A stretch of 64,000 nt of DNA from Rhizomys pruinosus (Eukaryota > Chordata > Mammalia > Rodentia > Spalacidae): the NCBI GenBank assembly GCA_009823505.1, contig VZQC01012374.1, positions 317,430 through 381,429 on the forward strand. Reading direction: 5' to 3'. Below are positions 35,168-46,698 of the stretch, piece after piece. A program made the position numbers and the translations under genes. Positions within the stretch are counted from its first letter, which is position 1; each line of letters opens with the position of its first letter. The notes under the pieces are model-generated. The model did no database searches and was not told the origin of the DNA. It saw only the letters and a program-made list of their open reading frames with translations.

Positions 35168-35355
35168 ATTTTTTTGTTTCTGAGTGTTTTGTCTTTGTGT
35201 ATGTATGTGCACCACATTGGTGTAATGCCTTCGAAGGCCAGATGAGGGCCTTGGGTCCCCTAAAGCTGGAGTTAAGGATGGTTGTTAGCTACCAACCCAG
35301 GTTCTCTGGAAGAGTAGCTTGTGATGGCAACCACTGAGCCATTTCTCCAGCCCAC
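35168..35355 (-). mobile_element. Old B2/B3-type SINE, antisense
   Basis: GTGCACCACATTGGTGTAAT, CCCCTAAAGCTGGAGTTAAG and CCATTTCTCCAGCCC with an internal deletion. Confidence 0.75.
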
Positions 35356-36060
35356 AATTGTTAGAAAACTTAAAATTCATAGGAGGCCGACTCAGCTTTC
35401 TGGCTTGTACTGTCAAAAATGACTGTTAGCAGATGTAACTAGTACATGAGATACTGTTTCCCCTCTGATGGCGAAGAATTTCCTAGTTATTTTTTGTATT
35501 ATGAGGTTGAACATTTCCATTAGAGAGTATTAGCCATAATTATTGTGTGTGTGTGTTTTTTAATTCTTCTTTCAATTTTGATGATAATGAATACATATGA
35601 AAAATGCTGTCGGTTCCTTTTTAACTTAGTTTGCCAGTTCTGGATAAATTTAGAACATCTGTGAAGGTCTCTGGACTTGACTAATTAAAAATAAGCTGAT
35701 GTGATAGTTGTCTGTTCACCAGTTCTGCTAGGATGTTATGTAAATTACTAAAACCTTAAGCCAGTTCTCCATAAGGGAATTGTTTCTGTTAAAGTTTTAT
35801 GGCTATAGTGAACTAAAATCATGGACATTGCATGATATAATGGATTCAAAAATATGAAAGAATTAAGAAATTGATCTTAAGCATTTGGTTACTTATAAGG
35901 ACAAGTGTACACAGTGATGAGTTATATATTTGATACTTATTTGCAAAGATTATCTTCTTTTGATGAAATCTAGAGAGCCCTTTATAGAGCTCTCTAGATT
36001 TATTCTGAGGAAGAAAAAACATGAAGTTTTGGTGGCTCCTTGCTTCTGTCTTTTGGAAAT
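35356..36060 (+). other. Unique intron sequence with a hairpin
   Basis: No gene seen. A perfect 13-bp inverted repeat with a 10-nt loop is at 35966-36001. Confidence 0.6.
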
Positions 36061-36071
36061 GTTGATTCTTT

Positions 36072-36220
36072 TTTTTTGGTCTTTTCGAGACAGGATCTCC
36101 CTGTAGCCCCAGCTGTCCTGGAACTCACTCTGTAGACCAGGCTGGCCTTGAACTCATGAAGATCCACCTGCCTCTGCCTCCCGAGTGTTAGGATTAAAGG
36201 CGTGCGCCACCATGGCCGGC
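36072..36220 (-). mobile_element. B1 SINE, antisense
   Basis: GGTCTTTTCGAGACAGGATC to CCACCATGGCCGGC. GGAAATG(TT)GATTCTTT flanks both sides. Confidence 0.93.
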
Positions 36221-36544
36221 GGAAATGATTCTTTAGTGCTCTGAGATAGCTGCTAAGGCTGGTGTCTGTAGATGTGGTTTCATTTTCTAGAAACTTGAAG
36301 CTAAATATTCATTGTGTACATCTTTTTTTCATTATAATCCCATGGCCATATTCAGTTAGCAGTTTACTTATGATATTGGGTGTTTTGGTGGAGTGTTTTT
36401 TTTTAAGTCCGTTGTGTGATGTTTCCTCACTGTAGGACTTCTGTGACTTGGGACCCTGTCATGAGGCAGTCCTAATGAGGAATGAGTTATTGACAACTCT
36501 AAGAGGCAGGAAGGAGAGGCACTCAGAGTCTGATAAATCATATT

Positions 36545-36708
36545 ACCTGGGTGTAGTGGCACAAGCCTTTAATCCCTGCACTCAGGAGACAGACGCAGGC
36601 GGATCTCTATGAGTTTGAAACCAGCCTGGTCTACATAGTGAGTGTCAGGACACCCCGAGCTACAGGGAGACCCTCTCTCAAAAAGAGCCCCCCCAAGCAA
36701 AAAAAAAA
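36545..36708 (+). mobile_element. B1 SINE
   Basis: ACCTGGGTGTAGTGGCACAA head, ACCCTCTCTCAAAAAGAGC and a C/A-rich tail. Confidence 0.88.
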
Positions 36709-37432
36709 TCACATCGTCATCTTAATAGATGCAGAAAAGGCCTTTGAGAAAATCTGACATGCATTTATGTTAAAATCCCTAGAGGTGTTTGGACTGGAGG
36801 AAACATTCCTTAACATAATTAAAGCTATATACAACAAACCCATAGCCAACATCATTCTAAATGGAGAAAAACTGAAAGCATTCCCCTTAAAATCAGGAAC
36901 CAGACAAGGCTGTCCACTCTCTCCACTCTTATTTATTTATTTATTTATTTATTTAAAAATATTTTATTTTTATTTTATTAATTATTTTTATTTATTACTT
37001 TTTTAAGCATATGAGCATACTATCTGTATGTAGGTTGGTGCACCCGTGTAGTGCAATGCTGCAGAGGTCAGAAGAGGACGTCAGATTCCCCTGGAACTGG
37101 AGTTAAAGATGGTTGGTTCTTAGCCGCCATGTGGATGCTGGGAATTGAACCTGGGTCCTCTGCAAGAGCAGGCAGTGCTCTTAACTGCTGAGCCATCTCT
37201 CCAGCCCCTGCTACTCCTTTTTTAATATAATCCTTGAAACTCTTGCTAGAGCAATAAGACAAGAGAAGGAAATTGAAGGAGTACTAATTGGAAAAGAAGA
37301 GGTCAAGTTATCCCTATTTGTAGGATGATGATTTATTGTAAGCGAGCTCAAGGATTCTACCAGAAAATTCCTAGAAATGATTAACATTTTCAGCAGAGTG
37401 GCAGTTTGCAAAATCAATCTACAAAAAAACAG
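36709..37432 (+). mobile_element. L1 ORF2 fragment, sense, split by a B2
   Basis: The left part 36709-36931 encodes reverse-transcriptase wording, including LIDAEKAFEKI then a stop and later [13 protein letters not shown], a conserved RT motif of L1. The B2 at 36932-37206 interrupts it. The right part resumes with the [20 protein letters not shown] region. Stops and frameshifts make it inactive. Confidence 0.9.
36932..37206 (-). mobile_element. B2 SINE, antisense, inserted in L1 ORF2
   Basis: (ATTT)n tail at 36932-36955, then the reverse B2 body to CATCTCTCCAGCCCC. No internal duplication. Confidence 0.92.
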
Positions 37433-37665
37433 GAGTCGGAAGCTTAAGTTTTAGCTAAGAATTATGCACAGGGGACAATGCCAGTTTTGTAATGACAATC
37501 TCCTTCTCCCCCTCTTCCTTCTTTTCCCCTCTCGCTGCCTGCCTAAACACATTGTAACTATATCCCAGGCTGGCTTCACATCTCAGGCTCCAAAATGCTG
37601 AGATTATAGCCTTGTGTCACTATGATTGGGTCCTGTTTTATTTTTTGTTACATAGCTCTCACACA
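37433..37665 (+). other. Unique intron sequence
   Basis: Short stretch with a weak antisense B1-like trace (37560-37620), otherwise unrecognised. Confidence 0.4.
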
Positions 37666-37667
37666 AT

Positions 37668-37830
37668 AACCGTCTGAAACTCCAATTCCAGGAGAACTCC
37701 AGTTCCAGGGGAATCCGACACCTTCTTCTGACTTCCGCGGCATTGCACAACACGGGTGCACAAACTTGCATGCAGACAGTACATTCATACACATACAGAA
37801 ATAAATAAAAAAATTAAAAAAAGAAAAAAG
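37668..37830 (+). mobile_element. B2 SINE, 5' truncated
   Basis: Starts directly at AACCGTCTGAAACTCCAATT and keeps the 3' half and tail of the internal-duplication subfamily. The tRNA head is absent. Confidence 0.9.
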
Positions 37831-38179
37831 GAAGTTTTTTGGTTTTTTTTACCCTTCCACCCCATTTCATTGTATCAGTTACAGATCTAAGTGTTTTCTA
37901 ATCAATGCTCTACACTGGTATGCTCTTTAACACTTACCAGCTTTTGCTTTTGATAGAATTTTCACATATGCTTTAGTCTCATGACACCACTCTGTAATAG
38001 GCAGGTTTTACCATGAGTGTCCTGTTCTAATTCGATGGCTGAGAGGGTTGAGGTACTAGTGAGATCATCTGAGAACTAGTGGTTGTCAAAACTGGGGTCT
38101 AAGACTGGACTTTGAAGCTATATTTGAAATATCGATGTTTCATTGCATAACAAATACTATATAGTTAGTTTTTAAAAGT

Positions 38180-38392
38180 CTGGGGATGGACAGACAGCTC
38201 AGTTGTAAAGAGTACTGGCTGTTCTTGCAGAAGACATGGGGTCAAATTCCAGCACCCACATGGCAGCTAACAACCATCCATAACTCCAGTTCCAGGGATC
38301 TGACTCCCTCTTCTGTCCTGCACAGGCATTGCATGATATGGTTGTATCCAACACATGCAGGCAATGCATGCATACACATAAAATAATTTTAA
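38180..38392 (+). mobile_element. B2-type SINE, older
   Basis: GGGGATGGACAGACAGCTCA head, CTTGCAGAAGACATGGGG, GGCATTGCATGATATGG, ATACACATAAAATAA tail. TTTTTAAAAG-like words flank it. Confidence 0.87.
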
Positions 38393-38415
38393 GTTTTAAA
38401 AAGCCTTTATTTTGT

Positions 38416-38635
38416 AGCTGGAGAGAGATGGCTCCATGCTTAAAAACATGTGCTGTCCTTCCAAAAGAACAGGGTTCAATTCCCAGCACCCACATGATGG
38501 CTAACAATCCTCCATAACTCCAGTTCCAGAGGATCTGACACCTTCTTCTGGCCTCTTCAGGGATTGCACACATGTAGTGCAGTTACATACATGCAGGAAA
38601 AATACTCATACACATAAAATAAAAAATAAAAAGAC
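38416..38635 (+). mobile_element. B2-type SINE, older
   Basis: TAGCTGGAGAGAGATGGCTC head, CCAGAGGATCTGACACCTTC, ATACACATAAAATAAAAAAT tail. It follows the previous B2 by about 25 nt. Confidence 0.88.
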
Positions 38636-38639
38636 TTAT

Positions 38640-40264
38640 TTCATAATAATATCTGAGGATATTCCTAAAAATAAATCTTATTATTTTACATTAATTCTTA
38701 TCTTTTAACTTTGAGGAGAAAGCTATTTATAAAAGTTAGAATTAAAGCAATGTTCTTGATAGTTTGTGGAAAGACTACACTGAAAATAACAGACTCGTCC
38801 TACTTTCTAATACTAGCTATGACTTGGAAGTCAGAGGTATGGAACTGCAGAAAGCAATCCAATAAACGTCATTAGTCTTGGCTTAGAATAGTGAATGGGT
38901 AGAGAGAGGTGCTGAATGAAATATTTGTAGTAGTTTATTCCAAAGATTGGGAGGGCTGCCTGATGACTCTAATAATGTGTTAGTGTTGTCATACTTGGCA
39001 GCTTTGGGCTTGTCAAGGTTATTTTTAATTAGAATTCATCCTTTCTCTCTTTGCTGCTAACTCTAGACCTGACTTGGGAAATCAGGCGAGGAGTGGCAGG
39101 TACTACACTGCTGTTTTAAGAGGATCACTGCCAGTCCTGTTAGGCAGGGCCGGATTCCTTCTGGACTACCCTTAGGGTAGATCATCCTTGTTTGAGTTGC
39201 CAAATGGCCCTTTATTGTGCCAGGTTAGTGTGCAGTTCGTTCCAGGTTCTGACTTCCTTTGGGCCCTCCCATTCAGAAAAGAGCAAAAATTTCCCCTTTC
39301 TAGGCATAACTTTTCAAATTTTTTTAAAATAGAGATGTTCAGATATTTAGCTATTTTAACTGAGCTTTTGTTGAAAGTTTCCATTGTGGAGGATGTCACC
39401 CCATGTACTGATCCTGGGGTTGTATGTTTGGTATTTTCTGGGTCTGTAGTGACAAGTGCAAGTTGATCTCAGGTCAGCAGAGCTTTGGGATTGGGGACAT
39501 TTGTGTTCCAGGATAATGAGCTCTCCTCTTGCTACAACTCTGCTTAACTCCAGGCCTAGCACATCTAACATCAGATGAAGCACAGGAAGCACTAATGTTC
39601 CCAGCTATCAACTCCCAGAAAGCACTTTTGTTTCTCTTCCTGTGTTCTTCATCTCAGAATCTGCCAGTGTCTGTGCTAATCACTGCCCATTATCTGCTCT
39701 AGGCTCTATCCTGACCCAGAAAGATTAGCTAGCACACAAGGCAATCAATGTTTGTGAGAATAATACTTCTGTTATAGAAATGGTAATTAAAGAAATACCT
39801 TCATAAAACCAAATAGAAAAATTTGAAGAAAACAAATCACTTAAAATTTTACCTCAGTTTTGTTGGCTTCCTTGCAGACATTGTTGCTTGGAACCTTTGA
39901 TGTATTTATATAAAGCATTTAATTAGGACAATGACATGCATTTCTTTGTAATTTGTTTTCTCCTTTTATATCAACTATATTGCAAATATTTTTTCATATA
40001 TGTAGACCCACAATACTGTTTTTGTTTCCATTGTTTGCATTTAATCGTGTGATGTCGTTGCATAGTTGGAAGGGATAGGCAGCTGCTAATTGTGAGAACT
40101 TAACAATAAGGGTAATGATAATGCCTGCAATTTTCTGGAGGGTTTACAGCAAGTTATGTACCAACCACATTGTGTGACTCTCATAGATTGTATTGTTTAA
40201 TCCTCATAGGTACTCCAGAAAGTATCTATTAACATCATCATGTTACACCCGTAACAAGTGTGTA
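38640..40264 (+). other. Repeat-poor unique intron, 1.6 kb
   Basis: No SINE, LINE or coding feature recognised. Confidence 0.5.
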
Positions 40265-40280
40265 TAATAATTCCATTTTA

Positions 40281-40450
40281 TTATTATTATTATTATTATT
40301 ATTTTTTTGTCTTTTTGAGACAGGGTCTCCCTGTAGCCCCAGCTGTCCTGGAACTCACTCTGTAGACCAGGCTGGCCTTGAACTCACAAAGATCCGCCTG
40401 CCTCTGCCTCCCAAGTGCTAGGATTAAAGGCGTGTGCCACCACGCCCGGC
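40281..40450 (-). mobile_element. B1 SINE, antisense with TSD
   Basis: (TTA)n tail, then the reverse B1 to CCACCACGCCCGGC. TSD AATAATTCCATTTTA at 40266-40280 and 40451-40465. Confidence 0.95.
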
Positions 40451-40465
40451 AATAATTCCATTTTA

Positions 40466-41600
40466 TAGGTGATCCAACTGAGGCAATTTTGAGAGATTAA
40501 ATTACTTAAGATAACTATATCATATAAGTTATGGGTAAAGCAGGATTCTAATCCAAAAGATTATAACCCAAACTCAGATTCTTTTAGTTAGAGATATTTT
40601 AGACACTTTTCCTCACTAATCCGATAAAAACTTTACTTGAAATTATTAAAGTGAATTAAAAGACATGCATATTTAAAGCTCTCTCAGACACAATCCTTTA
40701 AAAAGATGATAATAATTTGCATTCATTTGAAAAGAATTTTAGAGTGTTTTTTTTTTAATTTTTAAGGTATCTGGATTAGAGTTAGTATTGTGTAGTTTTC
40801 ATTTCCTAGGTTGATTCGAAAAAAATGACACGTTGTGGATTTCACCTGCACTTTTGAAATCACTGTTGCTGTGGTACTGTTTCTAGTGCTTAGAGGCTTA
40901 GCAGTGCTTTTTGGCATATGCACAAAATATTTATGTTTTAGTTATTGAGGCAAGTATGTTTTGTTTGATATATATATTTAGAGGTTCATGCCTGGTCTTA
41001 CATATATCAGTGATTTGATTTTTACTTTCATGAAATAGCAAGGGACATTGGGCTGTTTCTAGTTTATATCTTAATAATAAATCAAGCTTCGGTGACATTC
41101 TTATCTCTTTTAAAGGACCTAAACGAATACTTTGTCTTGGTAAAATGCTTAGATTTGGTATAGTTTGCTTTGTTTTGTTGATTAATTTCTACTGAAATTA
41201 CATAAACCCCTTTTATTTCAACATTTAAAAATTTATGGAGATTTTCTTTCTGATTGAACAAATAGTATAATTTGCTAAGACTTACAGAGAAGTAAGGTCC
41301 CCCTACTTGAAACTGTTAAGTGACCGATATTGGTAAGTGCCAGTATCCTGTGTTAGGTACATAATATCTGAGAATAACTGCTAATACACAAGATAAAGAG
41401 GTACTCATAAACACTATAAATAATAAAATGGAATCTAATGATATTCAAGCAATTCACAGGAAAGCAGGAAAAGCAAACAGAAACTAGAACAAGAATGTAA
41501 ATATAAAACAAAAGGAAAATAGTACATATAAGTCCTGTCATGGAAATAATTGCACTGAATGTAAATGAGTGGAATATTGGTAGAGTAGATTTAGAAATAT
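40466..41600 (+). other. Unique intron sequence, 1.1 kb
   Basis: AT-rich; nothing recognised. Confidence 0.5.
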
Positions 41601-41602
41601 GA

Positions 41603-41718
41603 TCATTCTGGGCTCCATGGTGTGCTTATAATCTCAGCTATTTGGGATGCTTTGGCAGGAAGATCATGGTATGAAGCCGACCTGAAGAACATTGTAAGCC
41701 TCCGTCTCAAGAAAAGAG
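41603..41718 (+). mobile_element. Old Alu/B1-like monomer
   Basis: TGGGCTCCATGGTGTGCTTA, ATCTCAGCTATTTGGGATGC, CCGTCTCAAGAAAAGAG. Confidence 0.6.
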
Positions 41719-41759
41719 TTGCTGGAGAAGTCTACAATTCTTCATATCCTCCTACTGAA

Positions 41760-41912
41760 AATAGAAGTGGACAGAATAGTTTGGGGTTCATTGTCTGAAG
41801 TTAGTACTTTTAACTCCAAGAGAAGACAAAGACATTATGAAAAGAAAAACTATAGGCTGATACCTAATATTTTGAATATGGATGCAAAAATTCTTGACAA
41901 AATATTAAATAT
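41760..41912 (+). mobile_element. L1 ORF2 fragment
   Basis: In one frame it reads KKNYRLIPNILNMDAKILDK, a clear relative of the NYRPISL...NIDAKILNK region of L1 ORF2. Short and inactive. Confidence 0.75.
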
Positions 41913-41913
41913 A

Positions 41914-42118
41914 GGGCCTAGAGTGATAGCTTAGTTGATAAAGTGCTTGCCTTGGAAGCATGGAAATCTGAGTTTGATACCAGAACCACTTAAAAAAAAA
42001 TCTGTCATGGTGGCCTATTATCTGGGAAGGCAGAATCAGAGCCCCGGTCTCACTGGCCAACCTAACTTACTTTGTGAGTTCAATCCTAAATAGACTCTGT
42101 GCCCCCCCCCAAAAAAAA
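41914..42118 (+). mobile_element. B4-like SINE (ID plus B1 parts)
   Basis: AGGGCCTAGAGTGATAGCTT with AAGTGCTTGCC and GAGTTTGATACC (ID-like), A-run, then a degraded B1-like half ending in a C-run and A-run. Confidence 0.6.
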
Positions 42119-42145
42119 AAGTGAATGGTAGCTGGGCATAGCTGT

Positions 42146-42309
42146 CTTTCTATAGATGTATAGGAAGTTACTTAGAAGCTGACCAGTTCCTTCTGCATAA
42201 CGTGCTAATACCATACATTCTGTTTTAAAGCCCATGCCTTTCATTGTGAGGACTACCAGCAATCTTTCATTGCTTTTTTCTGTAGGAAGATGGTTTATAT
42301 TTTTTAAAA
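42146..42309 (+). repeat. Dispersed 164-bp direct repeat, copy 1
   Basis: About 90 percent identical by eye to 46699-46862 with no net length change. It contains TTTCATTGTGAGGACTACCA and TCTGTAGGAAGATGGTTT. It does not look like B1, B2, ID or L1. Confidence 0.85.
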
Positions 42310-42590
42310 TCACCTGCACATTCATCAGTATGCCCACAGTCATGCACAAGATACAAATATTAAGTAGAATTCAATAAAATATAGAGACTACATGATTAAA
42401 TACAATTTATTTCACAGATATATAGCCTTTAAAAAATTAAGTGATCATTTGAATTGGTGTAAAAAAAAGAGCATTCCATGAAACCTAAAACTCATTAAAA
42501 AACAAGAATAACAATTTCTGGATGTAGGGCATACACCTCTAATCCCAGAACTCTACATGGTGCAGCAGGACAACTCAAGGCAATTGCCTT
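42310..42590 (+). other. Intron sequence with a weak B1 trace
   Basis: Mostly unrecognised. 42515-42585 (GGGCATACACCTCTAATCCC) looks like a small B1 remnant. Confidence 0.4.
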
Positions 42591-42591
42591 G

Positions 42592-43215
42592 TGTATTAGT
42601 CACTTTTCTGTTGCTTTGATAGAAATACCATGACCAAAGGAACTTATAAAAGGAAGAGTTTATTTCAGCTTACATTTTCAGGGGAATTAGACTCCATCAT
42701 GGCAGAGAGATGTGGTGGCAGGAGATGCCCAAGCAGGACCTGAAAGCAGAGGTTCCCATCTTTAAGCAGGTACAGAAGCAGAGTGTAACTGGAGATTGGC
42801 AAGGCTTTAAGAACTCTCTAAGGGGCTGGAGAAATGGCCTAATGGTTGGGAGCACCTACTGCTCTTGCAGAGGACCCAGGTTCGATCCCCAGCACCCACA
42901 TGGCAGCTGAGAGCCATCTTTGACTCCAGTTCCAGGGGAATCCGGCGCCCTCTTCTGACCTCCACAGCATTGCATGACACGGGTGCACTGGCCTGCATGC
43001 AGACAGTACATTCATACACATACAGAAATGGATAAAATTAAAAAAAAAAAAGAAGAACTCTCTAAACTCACCCCTAGTGACATGCTTCCTCCAGCATGGC
43101 ACTTCTTCCAGCATGGCATATTCTAAGATCTCCCAAAACAGTACTACAACTGGGTACCAAACATCTGAATACTTGGAGCCTATGAGAAACATTGTCATCC
43201 AAATCACCATACCTT
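42592..43215 (+). mobile_element. Old rodent repeat (L1 3'-end-like), split by a B2
   Basis: TATTAGTCACTTTTCTGTTG, TTTATTTCAGCTTACATTTT and CATCATGGCAGAGAG resemble a common rodent dispersed repeat, also seen at 50075-50610. I believe it belongs to the 3' ends of old rodent L1s, but I could not verify the family. Confidence 0.55.
42822..43052 (+). mobile_element. B2 SINE with TSD
   Basis: GGGGCTGGAGAAATGGCCTA head, no internal duplication, TSD AAGAACTCTCTAA at 42809-42821 and 43053-43065. Confidence 0.94.
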
Positions 43216-43274
43216 GAACATAGATTTGCAAGCTAGCCTGAGCTATATAATGAAAACCTGTCTCGGACAGAAAC

Positions 43275-43435
43275 AGTGATTGGGCCAGTGAGATGGTTCA
43301 CCTGTCATCCAGTGTGACAACCTGAGTTTGAGCTCTGGAACCTACAGGTGGAAGGAGAAAATGACTCCCAGGAGTTTTCCTCTGACATCCATACATGTGC
43401 TATGTGCCATATTCCCCCCCCCAAATAAATAAGGA
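43275..43435 (+). mobile_element. Old tRNA-derived SINE (B3/B4-type)
   Basis: GGGCCAGTGAGATGGTTCAC, GACAACCTGAGTTTGAGC, TCCTCTGACATCCATACATG and a C/A-rich tail. Confidence 0.7.
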
Positions 43436-43464
43436 CAGAAATAAAATATTAAAAAATTAACCCC

Positions 43465-43545
43465 CAAACCAATAACTGGATGTAGTTCTGTGGTAGAGTG
43501 CCTGACTCAGTTTGATCTGCAGCACTGTGAAAAACAACTATAACA
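43465..43545 (+). mobile_element. ID-like SINE remnant
   Basis: AACTGGATGTAGTTCTGTGG, TAGAGTGCCTGACTCAG, GATCTGCAGCAC. Confidence 0.5.
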
Positions 43546-43554
43546 AAACTTCCT

Positions 43555-43800
43555 CTACTGGCAAAGAGTTTATGTAAAAATTTACAGCCACCTTTATAAC
43601 TAAGGTAAAAACCAGTATGGTTCCATCCTGAGATTAGGAACAAAGCAAAAACACCTGCTCTCACCACTCCTGTTCAGCAGTTCTATCTAGTCCAGCAAGA
43701 CAAAGAAAGGTGATACAAAGCATATAGACCAGAAAGGTAGAGATGTACTGTCCGTGGTTTCAAATAGCATGATTGTCAGTGTTGAGAATCCCAGAATCTG
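43555..43800 (+). mobile_element. L1 ORF2 fragment, degraded
   Basis: GATTAGGAACAAAGCAAAAA, CTGCTCTCACCACTCCTGTT and AGCATGATTGTCAGTGTTGA follow the order of the L1 ORF2 region just after the reverse-transcriptase motif. Frames are broken. Confidence 0.65.
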
Positions 43801-43950
43801 GAAAAACTAGGTTGTAAAGGGCATATCGAAGTGACAAGACAAAAGCTGCATGTGAAATGCTGCCTGCCACCTGAATTGCAGAGAATGTAATGCTGTTTTA
43901 TGATTTCATAATGAAGAAACACTTGTATATCTTTAAAAAACCTACAGGAT

Positions 43951-44197
43951 CTGGGACTAGAGAGATAGCCTAGCAGTTAAGAGCACCGACTGCTCTTGCA
44001 GAGGACCCGGGTTCAATCCTCAGCACCCACATGGCGGCTAAGAACCGTCTGTAACTCCAATTCCAGGAGAACTCCAGTTCCAGGGGAATCTGAGACCCTC
44101 TTCTGACCTCCGCGGCATTGCACGACACGGGTGCACAGACCTACATGCAGACAGTACATTCATACACATACAAAAATAAATAAAATTAAAAAAAAAA
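43951..44197 (+). mobile_element. B2 SINE, young variant
   Basis: CTGGGACTAGAGAGATAGCC head, internal duplication present, GCATTGCACGACACGGGTG, A-rich tail. Confidence 0.93.
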
Positions 44198-44390
44198 GAG
44201 GTGAAGGCTATTTTGAAATGAACCTGAATCAAAGTTTGATGATTCTGAAGTTAATGTTTTAACGTCATGCACACTTCCCTGAGGAACAAATTATTTTCTG
44301 AACATCTATTAATAAGTATACATCACTGCAGGAGTCCACTACCAAGTTCTAACATTCTTCTTTTGTGTGTTCTAAAAGCTTCATGATTTT

Positions 44391-44489
44391 GGGGATAGAG
44401 AGATGGCTCAGTGGTTAAGAGCACTGACTGCTCTTGTAGAGGACCCGGGTTCAATTCCTAGCACCCACATGGCAGCTAAGAACTGTCTT
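44391..44489 (+). mobile_element. B2 SINE 5' part, cut by a B1
   Basis: GGGGATAGAGAGATGGCTCA to CAGCTAAGAACTGTCTTA, where the following B1 starts. Confidence 0.88.
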
Positions 44490-44490
44490 A

Positions 44491-44657
44491 GGCCAGGCAT
44501 GGTGGTGCACACCTTTAATCCCAGCACTCGGGAGGCAGAGGCAGGCAGATCTCTATGAGTTCAAGGCCAGTCTGGTCTACACAGTGAGCTCCAGGCCAGC
44601 TGGAACTAAAAGGAGACCCTGTCTCAAAAATACAANAAAAAAAAAAAAAAAAAAAAA
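44491..44657 (+). mobile_element. B1 SINE with N in the poly-A
   Basis: GGCCAGGCATGGTGGTGCAC head, CTCAAAAATACAA then N (44636) and an A-run. Unlike the other Ns, I see no duplication around this one. Confidence 0.92.
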
Positions 44658-44888
44658 GGCCTTGTCTGGAAGAATAAGATGGAAGAATGATCAAGGAAGA
44701 CTCTGGATATCAACCTTGAATCTCCACACCCATGAACACACATTTGCCTGGGCATCTGCATATACATGTGCACTCACACACATGCAAACATGTGTATGAT
44801 AGGTATGCACATAAAAAGATAATGTTTCCCATGTTGCTAACACATAATTAATGATTCCTATAAAATCATTAGCAAAATTTTTATACAC

Positions 44889-45366
44889 ATTGTATTAGTC
44901 AGGGTTCTCTAAAGAAACAGAAGCAACAGGACGAATATATAGCTATATACAATTTATTGATTTGCTCACATGACAGAGCTCAAGTAGTCCAACAGTAGCC
45001 ACACCGCACTGGAGAGGCTGAGAATCCAGGGAACTGCTCAGTCCGCAAGGCTGGATGTCTCAGTAGTCCCAATCTGGTGCTGAAGGCCCGGTGGATTCCA
45101 GGAGATCTGCTGGTCTCTGTACACACTGGGATCTGAAGGGTTGATCACAGCAGCAAGACAAACTCACCAGCGAGAGAGAGGTAAGCCGCAGGAAAAAAGG
45201 GACCAGCTCCCTTTGCCATGGCCTTTTATACTGCCTGTGGGCAGAAGGTAATACCCACATTTGGGGTGGGCCATCTGGGTTGAGGTGGTCCAATCCGAAG
45301 ATCCTTTTTCTCTTATTTGTTCCTTAGTCCAGTCAAGTTGACATCCAGGATTAACCATCACACACA
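44889..45366 (+). mobile_element. Old rodent dispersed repeat
   Basis: TATTAGTCAGGGTTCTCTAA at the start, GCTCAGTCCGCAAGGCTGGA in the middle and GTCAAGTTGACATCCAGGAT near the end are hallmarks of a common rodent repeat whose family I could not name. Parts resemble the repeat piece at 17.9, 22.9 and 32.3 kb. Confidence 0.6.
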
Positions 45367-45369
45367 TAG

Positions 45370-46110
45370 ACAAGCATTTTCTAAAATTCTTATGGATGAA
45401 GAATTAGAGAAGCTAAAGCAACTGTTAAAAAATAAGAAGTGAAAGAAATCAATTTTTAATTTATATGTACAATTTTAAGTACTGTGTGGTATTGTTAAAG
45501 GGATATATCAATCAATGGATCAGAATAGAGAACCCAGAAATAGACACACAACAATATTTGACAAAATTTCAAAGCAATTTAAAAAAATGGGATTGGAATA
45601 ATTGAGCCTTTCTGGATTACTCTCCATTCCTCATTCATTGAGTCAGGGTCACTTGACTTGAACCCAGATCTTGCCCAGCATGTTCATCTAGGAGTCAGCT
45701 TACTTCAAGGATCCCTTGTTTTGGTTCTTGAGCTTAGGCATTACAGGTGGGTGGCCAAGCTCAGCCAGCCTTCTGGGGATATCATCCTCATACTTACATG
45801 ATAAGTACTTCATACTTTGAATCATCTCCCTAGCCCCCAATGTAACATTCTTAAAGCAACACACAGAGTGAGGATCAGATTAGTGGTTACCAAGAATTGA
45901 GTACAGAGGGCAGTCAGAGCTATACAGGGGAAAGAGATCCATGCTTGTGTTTTAAAATATTCATCTTGATTCTGTCTATGTAAATATTCTGGTATACTGT
46001 AATAGTTCTCTAGATGTTTTCTGTGGGGAACTGGGTGAAGAGTGCTTGCTATTTGTCTCTATTACTGTAACAGTGTATGGACATGGAATTCTCATAATAG
46101 AAAGTTGAAT
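45370..46110 (+). other. Intron sequence, no gene seen
   Basis: 45500-45600 (AACCCAGAAATAGACACACA, ACAATATTTGACAAAATTTC) looks like a small L1 ORF2 remnant. The rest is unrecognised. Confidence 0.5.
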
Positions 46111-46126
46111 TAAAATTGGTGATAGA

Positions 46127-46243
46127 GCTGGGCATGGTGGCTCACAGGTAAATTTCTGTAGTTCAAGGCCAGCTTGGTCTACAGAAAGAGTTCTAGGCCA
46201 GCTGGGGCTATAGGGGGACCCTGTCTCAAAAATACAAAAAAAA
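46127..46243 (+). mobile_element. B1 SINE with internal deletion
   Basis: GCTGGGCATGGTGGCTCACA head, jumps to GTTCAAGGCCAGCTTGG, ends CTCAAAAATACAAAA. TSD AAAATTGGTGATAGA at 46112-46126 and 46244-46258. Confidence 0.93.
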
Positions 46244-46481
46244 AAAATTGGTGATAGAACACTGTATTCAACATCTATTTTTCTCTTATTTCTTACATTA
46301 TTTACCAAGTATAAACCTAGTATTTTCATTTTATCTGTTTTTTAATTATTCTGCCAATTTTTTTGAGCCCCTGAATCTCAGTGTGACAGATTTATTTATT
46401 CTTAGGTTCTAAAATTATCTGTTTTTGTATAGCATCTGTTAATGGGGAGAGGATTTATTTATACAAATATAAATATATAAA

Positions 46482-46482
46482 C

Positions 46483-46534
<52 letters not shown>
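46482..46534 (+). repeat. (TG)n(AG)n microsatellite
   Basis: Compound TG then GA dinucleotide run. Confidence 0.95.
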
Positions 46535-46538
<4 letters not shown>

Positions 46539-46698
46539 GGTAGAGGGAGATGTGATGTGATTTTGAATTTCAGAGGGGCATCATGTGTCTTGAATAAAAC
46601 AGTCATTACGTACATTTATGTATCATAAAAACAACGTGTATAACTTTCAGTTTATAAAGTACTTTGAACCTCACATTTTGTGCTTCTCCTAGCATTCA

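Noticed and set aside
36709..37432. Reverse-transcriptase wording that could suggest an active LINE
   Set aside because: Early stop, interruption by a B2 and missing ends show it is an inactive fragment.
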